DNA of 64,000 nucleotides from Ecdyonurus torrentis (Eukaryota > Arthropoda > Insecta > Ephemeroptera > Heptageniidae), in the NCBI GenBank assembly GCA_949318235.1, contig OX439131.1, forward strand, positions 11,924,625 through 11,988,624, given 5' to 3'. The position numbers and the translations under genes are program-made. Each line of letters begins with the position of its first letter. Position 1 is the stretch's first letter. The notes beneath the pieces were generated by a model, which was given only the letters and a program-made list of their open reading frames with translations, was not told the origin of the DNA and made no database searches. Shown piece by piece: positions 52,180-64,000 of this stretch.

Positions 52180-53251
52180 TTTGATTTAAATATAGTAGAA
52201 GATTCGGAGTTAATTTTGTTTTCACAGCACCAACCAAGTATGATGGAGTGGCAAATTTATGATGCCGTGGACAAGCACAATTTGTTTTATTTTATTTTTT
52301 TACGTACTTCATTTTACGGAAGTAAAAAGAAATGATCTACTGTTTTTTTGCACAACACTTCATTAAATAGCATAGAATAAAAAAATCATGAAATATTATT
52401 AGCTTTAGTATTTTGAACTTTTTAATAAATAGCACTGCAAAAATCCATAATCCACATTTTTTTTCGATCCCGACGAAACGAAAATTCCGAAACATATGTT
52501 TTGGTTGGTTCGATGGCCGACAGTATCCCCGGATCCGGAGTTTCATGTTCTTGAATTAAATACCCGGGCTATGTCATGCGCATGCGTATATCAAAGATCC
52601 CCACCCCCCCCCCCCTCCCAAATAACTACAACTACAAGACAAGATTACACAATACACATCAAAGTTAGTAAATTCATTAATAATTATATTAAATAATTAA
52701 TAATACTAAACCCAGCAAAATAATTATGATCATTTTCTTTTATGCTTTTCTAACAGCATCATGTCATGCAGGCTCGGACTGGCCATAAGAGCAAGTCCGC
52801 AATTGCGGACGTGGCCCCCCTGTTTGGAGGCCCCTAAGGCCGAAAAAGGGGCGTAACTAGGGTGTTACGCCCCCTTTGTGGCCCCTAAAGAGGGGGTTAC
52901 ACCTCTTTTGCGGACGAGGCCCCTTGATTGCCAGTCCGACCCTGATGTCATGTCTCATGTGCTCATGTGCATATTAAATTCCGATTAAATTTCTGAAATA
53001 ATAACATGACGTCAGAACGCATGCTGCGCATTGTAGTTTAAGATTCATGATACGTGTCTTTTATAAAAAAATAGAAAAGACAGGAGAAAGAGTGGGAGTG
53101 GCACACGCAGAGACGCATAGATAGTCTACATTACTATTTAATCCTATAAAATAAATGATATAGCATTGTTTTTGTGGGTGATTGTGTGAAGCCATATCGC
53201 AGAGCAAGTGTGAAGTCGTGAACTCTTGATCTTTTGACTTTGTACTGCGTC
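52180..53251. promoter_or_regulatory. Divergent promoter region of PDZD8 and TMEM41B
   Basis: About 1.07 kb separate the start codons. TGACGTCA (full CRE) is at 53007-53014. At 53019-53038 the minus strand reads AACTACAATGCGCAGCATGC, close to the ZNF143/Staf site ACTACAATTCCCAGCATGC. Both face TMEM41B at about 210-240 bp from its ATG. A hAT MITE sits between the two starts. Confidence 0.6.
52769..52944. mobile_element. hAT MITE, copy 1
   Basis: Ends CAGGCTCGGACTGGC and CAGTCCGACCCTG, with an exact 8-bp duplication ATGTCATG at 52761-52768 and 52945-52952. GC-rich interior with GGGGCGTAACTAGGGTGTTA. No ORF. Inserted in the PDZD8/TMEM41B intergenic region. Confidence 0.9.
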
Positions 53252-56200
53252 ATGACAGCAGAAAAAACTAGAGAAAAAGGTCAGTGTTATTGCCTGGCCA
53301 GCACAAAACTTTCATTCATTCATGTGTTCTGATATTTCAAAAGTGCTTGTGCAGGAATTTGAAGTTTACAAAACTTCACTTACAAATATAATTGAAAATG
53401 TAGCAGTTATTAATTCATGTAAAGTATTATTCTGCACGAATGTGCATATATGTATGTATGTATGTACATACATACATACATACACATAGTAATATGTATG
53501 TACATATATATATTATTGCACACATGAATTTAAAAAAAAAAAATGCTAAATCATCCGCTCAGTAAATACTGTAGTTTTTTACTTGTGTTTTTAATATTTT
53601 CTTTATCAACAATTGGTGTTGACCCAATTATGTAAAAATGCAATTACCACATTTATTTTTACACAAAGTGACTGTACATACATACTTGTTATGTATATGT
53701 ATCTGATATGTTTTGACTGCATTTGACAGCTACGGAGAGCTGTGGTACCGAAATGAAATGAATAACTTTCAATTTTAGTGATGCATTTCAGTCTATAGTT
53801 GTGAAATTTTTTGATTTCGTTGCGGTTCAAACATATATGTATGTATACATACATACACATACAGTACATATATGTATAAAAAAATATAAATATATATTAT
53901 ATAATTATGGTTTAAAATTAATATAAACATACATGTATGTATAAAATTAAATTCAATTAGTTCTGATGCGATTCAATACGTATGTACCATGCATGCGCAT
54001 AGCAAATATTATTAATTGATTACAGTACAGTATACCATACAATTTTTTATACTTTTAGCTGGCCCCGAGTTGCCAATGTCTGGCTCCTCTCAACAACGAG
54101 GAAGTACAAGGAAAGCTTTTATAACTGTTGGTGTCGTCTTCCTAGTGTCAGTGCTGGCCATGGTCTATGTCTACAATAAATTCCCAGAGCTTGAAGAGTA
54201 AGTATAATTTGCTGTTATGGTCCTGACGCAATCAATGTCAGGGGAAAGACTTTTTACAGTTTATTTCAAAGGAAAATCTTCATTCTCAATTAATGACACT
54301 TAAAGATATTGACTTGAGAGTAATTTTGATGCCACCATAGAGTCCAATCCTACACCCTGGGTACAGTATTCAGAATTTCATGTTTCATTCCGCACTAGCA
54401 TTATTGGTTATGGACTATGGACATTATAAGTTTTCATTAATATGTCTGCCAGTACGTCAGGACCATACATTACTATACCATAGTAGTATTAAGTAAATAT
54501 AAGTGTATATTTACATCAATTTCAGATTTTTTTTTTTTTTTTTTTTTTAGTTATTCACTAAAAAGCTCAGCAAAGTAGTTTTTTCTTGATCATCTTAAAA
54601 ATTCTCCTTGCATAATTTTCTGTAATTTTATTATTATTAAAGGCGTAGAACACCTTGAACAAAAAAGTTGCATAATATCCTAACAAACCTGAAAATCAAC
54701 GTTGCTTTGGCCGGAGTCATTGATTTCTAATTTATTTTCCATTCACAAAATGCCGCTGCCGGTCACTGACGTCACAGCTCGCCCGGTCCATGCGCAAGTA
54801 AACCGGGCAAGCTGTGACGTCAGTGACCGGCAGCAGCATTTTGTGAATGGAAAATAAATTAGAAATCAATGACTCCGGCCAAATCAACATTGATTTTCAG
54901 GTTTTTGAGGATATTACGCAACTTTTTTTGTTTAAGGTGTTCTACGCCTTTAATGTAATCTCTAAAAGACCTAGGTTGGGCTATATTATTTTACCTTCAA
55001 AAAATACATTTTTAGACTATTATAATGATGATTCTTTTTGCTATTTTTGCAGGGATGAAAAGCAGCATATAAAACTACCTCGTGACATTGATGACGCTAA
55101 AAATTTAGGACGTGTCCTGTATCGTTATAAGGACAAGTATTTTGTTGAGGTTCTGCTGGGAGTTTTTGCCTGTTACATCTTGTATCCTTTTCTCAACTGT
55201 ATATGTACTCAAGACTACATTTTTAGGATTTCTTAATTTATTCATAATTTAACAAATTAAGTTAAAAATCAAACTACCAGTACTGTAAATTTAAGGGGAC
55301 CATCTTTTAATACATCTTCCTACATATCATCTAATATCATCTTCCTTCATATTAGGAATTGAAATGAAAGAGACAGAGGAAACTATCAAGGGCTTTACCA
55401 TAGTGAAGAGAGTCCCATAGTTTGACAAAAATCTTGCTAGCGCAGATATAAAAAAACTTACACATATTGGATAGCTTTCAGCACTAAACTTCAAGAACAC
55501 ACACACGTGTTCAGTTTTCTCTTTGAGGTAAGTGCTGAAAGCTATCTTATGTGTTATTAGTTTTTATCTCTGCTAGCATGATTTTTGTCAAACTATGAGA
55601 CTCTCTTTCATATGGTAAGGCCCTTGCTGGTTTTCTCCATCCTGTTCTCTTATATTATCAAATAATTGCGATGGTTTATTTTCCTTATTTTTGAATATCA
55701 AGAAGTGTATTATTATATTAAGATATATTTTTCCTTAACTTTAAGCCAGCTTGCAAACTTTTGCCATTCCAGGTTCTATTTCTCTGTCCATACTCTCTGG
55801 CTTCCTGTTTCCATTCCCTGTAGCCCTACTTCTTATTTGCTTCTGCTCAGCCACTGGAGCTTCATTCTGCTACCTACTCTCTTACTTAGTGGGTAGGAGA
55901 GTTGTTTATAAATATTTTCCAGAGAAAGCTAGAGCTTGGGCAGACACTGTAAGTTCACATTATTAGTTCAATAAAGTATTATCGGACACATATTGCAATA
56001 GTACTATTTGTCTGCAATTATTATTACTTATGCTGTTTGTTTGAATTCTGTTAGGTAAACAACCAGCGCAGTAATCTTCTCAACTACATAATTTTCCTGC
56101 GCATCACTCCCTTCTTGCCCAACTGGTTTATCAACATCACAGCTCCTGTTATTGATGTACCTCTCATGCCCTTCTGGCTTGGAACTTTTCTGGGTAAGAA

Positions 56201-57864
56201 CTTACTTATAAATAATACTTTGTCCTTGAGCTAATGAACAAACTCGGAGCACAACAATATTAACAAAAATTGCTGGCAGACAACTTTATGCTTCTGTCTT
56301 GGTTTAACATGCATTCTTTTGGGTGAATGAAGCAGCTATATACTGTAACTCAAGTTGGGATTTTTTTTTCTCTTGCTGTCAGTGCAGGAATTTTTACTGA
56401 AGCTTATTGAGTCTTAGAGCTACAGTATTGTTTTACTAAATGTCAAGTTAATTGGGGAAAAAACAACAACTAAATTATCTCAAATTCAGGAAAACGAAAG
56501 CTTTGAAGCTCAGGAAGCTACAGTAAAAATTTCAGTATTGAGAAAAATAAAAGTTACAGTCAAAATTGTAGCATGGAGAAAAAAAAATGAACTGTATAGT
56601 TAAAGCTGATTTATCCGCCATAAGAAAGCATGTTAAATCAAGGCAGGAACACGTCATCTGCTAGCACTTTGTTAGAATTGTTTGTCTAGGAGTTTGCTTA
56701 TTTTCTCAGTAAACCCCACTTTTGCAAATCTTCTACAGTGCTTCTTAATGCTGTTACACACTTATCGTACTGTATGGCAAGCTTGTATTAAGGGAGTAGG
56801 GTACCGACCTTATATCTCAAAAACTAGAAGTGTCTTGGGTCTAAATTTGGTTTCATTGTGTAGCTAAAGGTTACACCTAGCCGTGATAAAAATTTCATGA
56901 TATTTGACCGTCCCAAAAAAAAGAAAAAAATTATTGAAATTAACATCGGGCCTTATGGGCTTAAAATTTCAAAAAATCATATAAAATTAATTTGCACGGT
57001 GACCCCCAAAATTTTTTTATATTAGATATTGTCTCACGCTGAAGTATCATTGCGCAAAATTTCAGATTTTTTTTGACGAGAAAAGTTTGAGTCTAATGGC
57101 CGAGGTCAGTCCCCTACTCCCTTAATAATTATCTAACAATTAAGATGTATGAAAGTTATAAATTTTCATTATTTGTGTTACTCTTTCATTGATATTACCT
57201 TGACATTATTCATTATTTTAATACTGTATCATGTGTTTTAATTTTGTTTAGTAAATAATATATAAATGATTTGAAGAAAAAAAAAAAAAAAAAACATAGA
57301 TAGATTATGGGAAATTATAGAATGGTAGATAATAATGAGCTTAAACTGACAGGGACTCCAAGGTACAGAAAACAAGTTCTAACCCAGGCCAAAAAATATC
57401 AATGCATTAATATTTTTTGGCTAGGATTAGAATTTTTTTCTCTACCCTGGCATCCCTGTCAATGTAACCTCATTATTATCTTCCACTCCCCAATTTGTCC
57501 TAATCTATCTATGTTTTCTATCAAATATTTTTACTATCAATCATAGTAGGTTGATGTTTTATTACTATTTATTATTAATTATTTTCATTTATGTTCATTT
57601 ATGCCATAGCGAGCTTATATAAAAATTACAATTATTGTTATTAATCACATTTATTTGTTGTGCATTATAAAAACTATAATGTTTGCATTTTCAGGAGTTG
57701 CGCCTCCATCATTTGTGGCCATCCAAGCAGGAACAACTTTACACCAGTTGACTTCCAGTGGTGATGCTATCTCTTGGACATCAGTGGGATTGCTTGGAGT
57801 GTTTGCATTGCTATCTCTTGTACCAGTGTTGCTCAAAGCTAAGCTCAGGGATAAGTTTGATTAA
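53252..57864 (+). CDS. TMEM41B: TMEM41B orthologue, VTT-domain ER protein, 267 aa
   Basis: ER multispanning scramblase of the DedA/VTT family, needed for autophagosome formation and lipid mobilisation in animals. Six exons: 53252-53279, 54059-54197, 55053-55181, 55750-55948, 56055-56193 and 57695-57864. GT-AG throughout, phases agree, total 804 nt with TAA. The hydrophilic N-terminus is followed by a membrane helix (about residues 25-42). The VTT domain has QTFAIPGSISLSILSGFLFP, CSATGASFCYLLSYLVGRRV, NYIIFLRITPFLPNWFIN and VAPPSFVAIQAGTTLHQL, all very close to vertebrate TMEM41B. Human is 291 aa; the difference is at the N-terminus. The small first exon was found by phase and a GTCAGT donor and is slightly less certain. 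AATAAA signals lie near 58620 and 58842. Confidence 0.95.
54641..54949. mobile_element. TTAA-flanked foldback in TMEM41B intron 2
   Basis: TTAA at 54637-54640 and 54950-54953. Ends AGGCGTAGAACACCTT and complement; the arms extend for about 140 bp with few mismatches. Each arm carries TGACGTCA (left at 54767-54774). No ORF. Confidence 0.85.
55387..55626. mobile_element. AGCAAGGGCC-family element, copy 3 (TMEM41B intron 3)
   Basis: Ends CAAGGGCTTTACCATA and TATGGTAAGGCCCTTG. Inner arms AGTCCCATAGTTTGACAAAA and complement. A decayed relative of one arm lies at about 27000-27110. Confidence 0.7.
56792..57121. mobile_element. TTAA-flanked element in TMEM41B intron 5
   Basis: TTAA at 56788-56791 and 57122-57125. 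Ends GGGAGTAGGGTACCGACC and GGTCAGTCCCCTACTCCC are inverted with small differences. The interior has no ORF. Confidence 0.75.
57292..57514. mobile_element. Foldback element in TMEM41B intron 5
   Basis: Ends ACATAGATAGATTA and TAATCTATCTATGT. Arms run through AGATAATAATGAG, CTGACAGGGA and CAGGCCAAAAAATAT, each with its complement on the other side of CAATGCATTA. Confidence 0.75.
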
Positions 57865-58908
57865 GCTAAGTCTTTGTTTTGTTCATTGTTATATTTATAG
57901 GTTTGTATGAATGGTGGTATTTCAACAGGGTTATGTATTTATTTCTTTTTTTCAAATGTGACAATACCAATAGGTTTTTAATTTTACCAACAGAAAATAA
58001 TCTCTCAAGTACACACGGTTGCAATAATATATTTTACCATTTAAATCCAGTGTGTGTTTTTCTCATAAGAATAACATAGCAAATTTAGCTCAAGTTTTTT
58101 ACTGGTAAAATATATAATCATGGTCCTGTGTACACATATAATATTAAATTAATATATATTTTTTTCTTACATTTAAAACAAATTGTCGTATAATCAGAAT
58201 TTTGTGTTGAGATTGGACTGACCTGTGAGTTTTAATTTTTGTTTTTCTATTTTTGTACAAACAAAAAAATTTATTACAAAAATCACAAATGTTTTTTGTA
58301 AAAGTTATGCAACATTTTTTACCTCACTGAGATACAGTCTGCATATACTTGCAGGATACTGGAGGAATTTGTCTTTACACAGAATTTGTTAATTACCTAA
58401 CTTTTTAGGACTTTATTACCTCCCTCCATTATTATTAGAGTAGCCATGGTATACATAACTTCCATACTAACTAAGAAATATAGGATCGATTGTAAATGCA
58501 CTAAAAAGTGAGACTTAAATATTCATTCTATTTCTATTTAACTGTCTGTTCTTTTTGTTCCCATCATTTTCTAAATTATTTGCCTATAATTTTTTTTTTT
58601 TTTTTCAAAATAATTTTTAAATAAATTGTTTTGTTTTTTTCCATGTGTTTTTAAAACTTTATGCAAACAAATCTTAGTGATTATATAGTTTAGTACTATG
58701 AAATGTATAAAAGTATGGAATAAGATGTACAGTGCTGAATGAATGATATTCTCACTGTTTTTTGTACAGTGTATTTGTGATACTATTTAATTAATGTTCC
58801 AATTTTGCCAAAGCAAAATATATAAACAGTCAATGTAAAAATAAAAACAAATTTTAGTTTTATTATAAAATTTATACATATGTAGAAATTTTCAATTATA
58901 GTAAAAGG

Positions 58909-59076
<168 letters not shown>

Positions 59077-59339
59077 TTTTTTTAGTCTCCTTATTCCTTA
59101 TATATATAATGCTGTAAAACTTAATGTCATATTTTATTTTTAGCATTTAAATTTTCAGTAATTATAATTATAAAATCAAATAAATTTGGTACAATTGTGT
59201 ACATCACAATTTAAAGAGATTGTTGTGTGATTTGTATCATAGCAAATTTAATTATTAAATTACATTAAAAAAAATGAAAAAATTAAATGATTAAGAATAT
59301 TTTGTTAATTATATACAAGGATATAAATGTAAACCTTTA

Positions 59340-59640
59340 TGGTATCAATGGTGTGCTGCCACCTGTGGTAAAACTGAGATTGCCCCAGGTAGAGAGGTGT
59401 AGTCAAGGTGCTGCCACCTAGCAAGGTCCCTCAAGTGGGCGGCCACAGTCTCTCAGTCTCCTGGGCTTGAACTCATGCCCTGGGGGAGACACAAACACAC
59501 TGGCTGAGGAATCTCGGCCTGCCTGCCTGCCTGAACAGTGGCCAAGTAGTGGAGGCGCGCGCGAGTGAAGATCGCGCTGGAGCAACTAGAAAACTTCGAG
59601 TGATCGCTCGCACCAGTGTTGTATGTGAACATCACCTCAG
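59340..59640 (-). repeat. Possible tRNA-derived SINE
   Basis: A GC-rich block. The minus strand reads GGGCATGAGTTCAAGCCC, near a pol III B box (GGTTCGAANCC), with CCTCAGCCAGTG about 35 bp upstream as a weak A-box. The remainder has words such as TACCACAGGTGGCAGCAC found twice in variant form (GCTGCCACCT). Only one copy is in the window, so this is suggestive. It overlaps the putative first exon below. Confidence 0.35.
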
Positions 59641-59669
59641 TAATTCTTAAACTATAATCAAGGATTTAT
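59541..59669 (+). other. Candidate 5' untranslated exon
   Basis: A GC-rich block with GGCGCGCGCGAGTG is followed by an ATCAG then GTAAGT donor at 59670. No ATG-started frame crosses it. It could be the first exon of a plus-strand gene that runs out of the window. Confidence 0.35.
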
Positions 59670-59899
59670 CAGGTAAGTCATTATAAACTGTTCATCAAAA
59701 TATTAAAATTTTAGTTGTTAATATTTAAAATGGAATATGCATACTTTTTATTTAATTGTAAATCAAAATAAAAACATTGACTTGCATATATGAAATAGGG
59801 TATATCTTTATACTGTATATGACGAAGAAAAAAATAAAGATAATAAATTGAGGTGGTTATGTATATGTGTAATTTAAATTATAATAACTTTGCTCGGGT

Positions 59900-59901
<2 letters not shown>

Positions 59902-59993
<92 letters not shown>
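59902..59993. repeat. (GT)n-(AT)n compound microsatellite
   Basis: A GT run, then about 70 bp of AT, then GTGTGTG. A similar GT-AT compound repeat lies at about 61356-61418. Confidence 0.95.
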
Positions 59994-59996
<3 letters not shown>

Positions 59997-60256
59997 AATT
60001 AATAGTTTATGATTGTGTGGGCAGTCTCGCCATGACCAAAAAAGTAAAAAGCTTATATAAATGAGATCGAATACACCTGAGCACATCAGATTAAAGATAT
60101 CACAAAAAAAAAAAATTACCGTGTGGTATTAATTTATCGGGGAGAGAGAGACAAATATGTTTTTTTTTTTTTTTTTTTTAATTGTGCCTATTTACCAAAC
60201 AATTTACCAACCATTTTCACCCGCTCATTTTCAAAATAATGTTAATATAATAACAG

Positions 60257-60326
60257 GACCTGCTGTGTTCGTGTATTAACGGGTTATCAGCACGTCGTTT
60301 TTATTGTTATGAATATGCAAAATGTG
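60257..60326 (+). CDS. Candidate second exon of a plus-strand gene
   Basis: Acceptor ATAACAG precedes an open stretch ending at the donor GTG then GTAAGA. Two readings are possible. ATG at 60309 gives MNMQNV, fitting a gene whose first exon (59541-59669) is untranslated. Alternatively the full exon is open in another frame with CSCINGLSARRFYCYEYAKC. The two cannot be separated here. Confidence 0.35.
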
Positions 60327-60625
60327 GTAAGAAACAAGTTCTTAACCATCATTCAATTATCTTTGTATTGTAAAGTAACAAAAATTTATCAACTAAAATA
60401 ATATAAAACAAGTAATGAAAAAATTAAAAACAAGCTTCAACCTGAAACTTAGAGAAATTCTTAACATCATATCATATTTGTGTTTAATAAAAATAACTTA
60501 CTATCATGATTATACCTTCTTATACCCATCTTCTAACAATAGTATATTTTTACTAAATATATTTTTAATTTTATTCTACTTCGTTTTTGAAAGAGGTGCA
60601 CAAAATTTATTAAAACTGAACAATA

Positions 60626-60835
60626 GAGGTTATCGGTTTAGCGCGCGGGGTGATGCGGGGAAAGCTAAGGGTCCCCTAATTTAACATTACGCTTATGGGG
60701 GAAAACACGTTTTTTGCTATTTTTGAGAAAACTACTCCTCCGATTTCGGAGAAATTTAAATGAGAAATACTAGACATACTTTTACGTGTTTTAAGCCATA
60801 GAAAAATTTTACGAATTTTTTAAACCGATAACCTC
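60626..60835. mobile_element. Inverted-repeat element with GAGGTTATCGG ends
   Basis: GAGGTTATCGGTTTA at 60626-60640 and its exact complement at 60821-60835 enclose about 180 bp. No ORF. No clear duplication. Confidence 0.6.
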
Positions 60836-61352
60836 CATTAGGCATTTTCTTTGTAGTTAAAAATATTTTAGCTAAACAAAATTAATTAATGCGTTTTAAA
60901 TTTTATTAAAAGCGTATAGTATTATACTTTTCATATATCACTGAACAATTAATGCAGTTAAAAATTAGGTTAATTTTTAACAATATTACAATTTTGGTTA
61001 AAATATTTTGTTTCAAAAAATGAATTATAAAATTACAAAAGGCATTCTCGTACGTCGTCTCAAAAATTGGTTTTCAGTGTACGAAATTACAGGGCACAAA
61101 GATTTAAAAAGATAGGGAATAAAAGTAAATTAATTTTTGTTTAATTATAATAGACTTCCTATCCTCTATAGAATATTGTAGTAATAATAACACTTGGGAA
61201 ATGAGTAAGTATAAATTGATTAATTAGGTATGCGCGGCTATTATTGAAAATGTTGCTCCTGTTTTTGTTATTATTATATTAATTTCTCACGCACGGTTAA
61301 TTGCTTATTACGCGACTTTTTGCTGATTATGTCTCCCACGGCTCGGAATGTC

Positions 61353-61422
<70 letters not shown>

Positions 61423-61781
61423 CACACACACGCATAAGAGGGGATATGATAGGAATGCCGCGATTGCCGCGGCACTGTGCCTGGTTTGCCACTTGTTCAC
61501 TGCTTTGCCGCGAGCTCTCCAAGAGAGAGAGAGAGAGAGAGAGACTACACCCAGCCTCCCTCCGCTAAACACAAACCTGACCAGGTAGATCGTGATCATG
61601 TCCAGTAAAAAAAGAAGAAAAAAACTGCAAATGCCAATCTTGCACCATACATAATAATACAATATTACTCAGCACCGAAAGCACAATAAAATATTGATAT
61701 TCATTAAATGTAATTAGGTCACAAAGGGTGGTACATCAATTGACTACGTGTGAAACAGGTGTGTGCATCTTTCTTTTTTTC

Positions 61782-61812
<31 letters not shown>

Positions 61813-63147
61813 TGCGTTCCTTATGTTGCATTCCTTTCTGTCATTTCTTTTGTTTTTATTCTGATTCTCTGTAAGCTTTTGTCTTTCAGACTAAAAATAC
61901 CATCTGAAGAAAAGAAAAAAAAATTGTACACACAAAAATAAATATTAATTTAAAAATGAAATAAGAAAAAAAAAAGTTTCAAGAAGAATGTCCGGCTCCG
62001 GCTTGACGGTTATGAAGAACTAAAATCTACGTATAACTTTGCGTGATGCTCTCAAAAAAGAACAATCAAATGTCCGCCAGAAGGGCAAATGATCTTTCTC
62101 TCTCATTCTTCTAAATATTATAATATACACTCCTCTACACCACACGTCTTATCTTCGTAGAATATTGTATTATACATTATTTCATCTTATACGTATAAAT
62201 CTTCATTAGAATTCAGGTTTTAATTAAACACGATCGACTTAGTAACAAAATAGTAAAAGAAATATGATATGATATAAAATGTGGTCAGGTATAACATCAA
62301 TAACTTGCAACTTTTTATGTGACATATGAGAACAGAGAAGGATCGATTTCATCAAATTTGATATTTTTCTTCTTTTTTCTCCCTAAAGACATGCAACTTT
62401 TTTTTCCGATGGTACAATATAATTCTCCTTGTGCAAATAGTTCAGTTTTCTTCTTCTCGTTTATACATATTTTGTGTTGCATAATGTGAAATAATTAAAT
62501 AATATAATATAAATTTGACAGTTATAATAATATGTTATAATATTAATTATTTAAACTACAAACATAATTTGAGTATGGGTAAAAGCATAGGTATAAATAT
62601 ATCATACTCCAAAGTTTATTTCAATTTTCAAAATATACATTTTGCTCAATAAAGATTCTTATTAATAGGTTGGAGGGAAAAAAAAACTTGGATAATGCAA
62701 TTACCTTAAAAGAAAACAAAAATACAAAAACAAGAACTCGGGAACATCGAGTTGAGAAACTCAACTCAACCGAGGTGGCAAACTCGTTCTTCCTTTCAAC
62801 AAAAATATTGATAGATTTCAGTAAAGTAATCTAACAGTATAAGTCCCGCATCAGATATTGTGCACCGCGATCACCTAGGCAAATTGAAAATGGAAGAACT
62901 AGACAATAACTGCACGTATAGGATTTAAAAAGGTGCCTTACTGCAAATTAAGTATACTAAATTTATTGACCTTTTATCGGCTATACAATACAACCATATT
63001 ATAGTGTTGTATAATATAAAAAAAAAATCACAAAAATAAAATATCTAAAAATAATTTGTTACGTACACGTTGTGGACCTCTTGATATATAAAGAAAAAGG
63101 TGATTGTGATTGTTATTACTATAGTAGATGATAGATTTCTATTCTAC
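60836..63147. other. Repeat-rich, no supported gene
   Basis: AT-rich DNA with a GT-AT repeat, a short GA run (61523-61542), a poly-T run (about 61781-61809) and a GC-richer patch at 61440-61580. No exon is recognised. Confidence 0.35.
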
Positions 63148-63210
63148 CTGTGGAATTGAAGATACCTTGCGCCGGCTTGACCGCACCTCTGGAATCTCAT
63201 CTTTTGTCCT
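63148..63210 (-). CDS. Candidate small internal exon
   Basis: On the minus strand TTTGCTGCTGAG acceptor precedes exactly 21 open codons and a CAG-GTAGAA donor. The peptide contains TKDEIPEVRSSRRKVSSIPQ, charged and Ser/Arg-rich. Composition is higher in GC than the flanks. No adjoining exon is seen in the window. Confidence 0.3.
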
Positions 63211-63632
63211 CTCAGCAGCAAAGAAAGAAACACGTGAGTGAGCGAGCGCTCTGCACCTTTACCTCACGCTTTTCAGTTTACGTAATATATTTTTCTTCCC
63301 CTTTGTAGTTATTTTTGCATCTCAGATCAAGTCTATGAAGTAACTCACTGTCATTGTATTTTGCATTTTGCAGCATTTCTTATTTTGCATAATACTGATG
63401 TGCTATTGGCGATATACTGTATACACAGTATCTGTACCATTATGTAGTCCCGGCAAGGCTTGTATATAAATTGATGAGGTAAAAATTAGCGGAATATTTA
63501 ATTCTACATAATCTACCTTCATTGAAGAAATCACGTATAGGAGATAAAATTATAATATTTATATCAATTTTATGAATTATGTATAATGCTGCACATGCAG
63601 TATTGAAAAGATATTTTGGCGAGAGATCGTAT

Positions 63633-63809
63633 CAGGCTCGGACTGGCCATAAGTGCAAGTCCGCAATTGCGGACGTGGCCCCTCCTGATTGGAGGCCCCT
63701 AAGGCCCAAAAAGGGGCGTAACTAGGGTGTTACGCCCACTTTGTGACCCCTAAAAAGGGTGTTACACCCCTTTTGCGGACGAGGCCCCTTGATTGTCAGT
63801 CCGACCCTG
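63633..63809. mobile_element. hAT MITE, copy 2
   Basis: Same family as 52769-52944, about 93-95% alike by eye. Exact 8-bp duplication GATCGTAT at 63625-63632 and 63810-63817. No ORF. Confidence 0.9.
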
Positions 63810-64000
63810 GATCGTATGATATATAACATACTGAACCCTGTTAATCTAGACTTAATTGACAATAAAAAAAATTCAATAGGAAAATTATTTAAAGTGCGCA
63901 ATAATTTCTGTATGCATTAAATTTGATTGTACAGTATACAATATATGTATAATATACATATATGTAATTACTATTTAAAACACTTATATTTTCATGCAAT

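Noticed and set aside
54847..55236. 129-codon plus-strand frame starting inside a MITE
   Set aside because: Only the part from 55053 is exon 3 of TMEM41B; the rest is the right arm of the TTAA foldback and intron.

Overview
The window is AT-rich animal nuclear DNA: spliced genes with GT-AG introns, divergent gene pairs, many simple repeats and a dense set of small DNA transposons. No bacterial, viral, CRISPR or rRNA signal is visible. The protein style (for example a C2H2 protein with an N-terminal KTEPIDE-type acidic stretch), the microsatellite load and an RTE-like retroposon suggest an arthropod or another invertebrate, but the species cannot be fixed from the sequence.

Layout. 1-14 kb is mostly non-coding and very AT-rich. 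It holds (AT)n tracts, small inverted-repeat elements and a scattered set of weak minus-strand exon candidates (5.3, 7.4, 8.8 and 9.4 kb), one of which encodes a signal-peptide-like N-terminus. 14.4-17.4 kb is a head-to-head pair: a four-finger C2H2 protein on the minus strand and an intronless mitochondrial elongation factor Tu on the plus strand, with start codons about 330 bp apart. 17.5-20.3 kb is a nested transposon stack: a hAT-like element contains two further elements that share one 8-bp target duplication, and the whole sits in an older repeat whose uninterrupted relative lies at 27.1 kb. 21.4-29.05 kb is a nine-exon minus-strand gene for a 653-residue protein of unknown family, with Ser-Pro-rich repeats and three Cys/His modules; its promoter carries E2F-like sites. 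35.9-52.2 kb is a 15-exon PDZD8 orthologue on the minus strand (971 residues; every exon phase agrees). 53.25-57.86 kb is a six-exon TMEM41B orthologue on the plus strand (267 residues), divergent from PDZD8. 58-64 kb is repeat-rich, with a GC-richer stretch at 59.3-59.7 kb that may be a SINE and/or the first exon of another plus-strand gene.

Genes together. PDZD8 (ER-anchored SMP lipid-transfer protein) and TMEM41B (ER VTT/DedA-family scramblase) both act in ER lipid handling and share one divergent promoter region, which carries a CRE and a ZNF143/Staf-like site. The other protein-coding pair joins a zinc-finger protein with the mitochondrial translation factor TUFM.

Mobile DNA. At least five elements are flanked by TTAA (23.05, 33.3, 41.75, 54.64 and 56.79 kb). 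The largest is a 1.38-kb near-perfect palindrome inside a PDZD8 intron. Two copies of a 176-177 bp hAT MITE each have a perfect 8-bp duplication. There is also a three-copy family with AGCAAGGGCC ends, a mariner-like TA element, and several hairpin elements. Gene models were assembled by hand from splice signals and reading phase; no transcript or database evidence was available.
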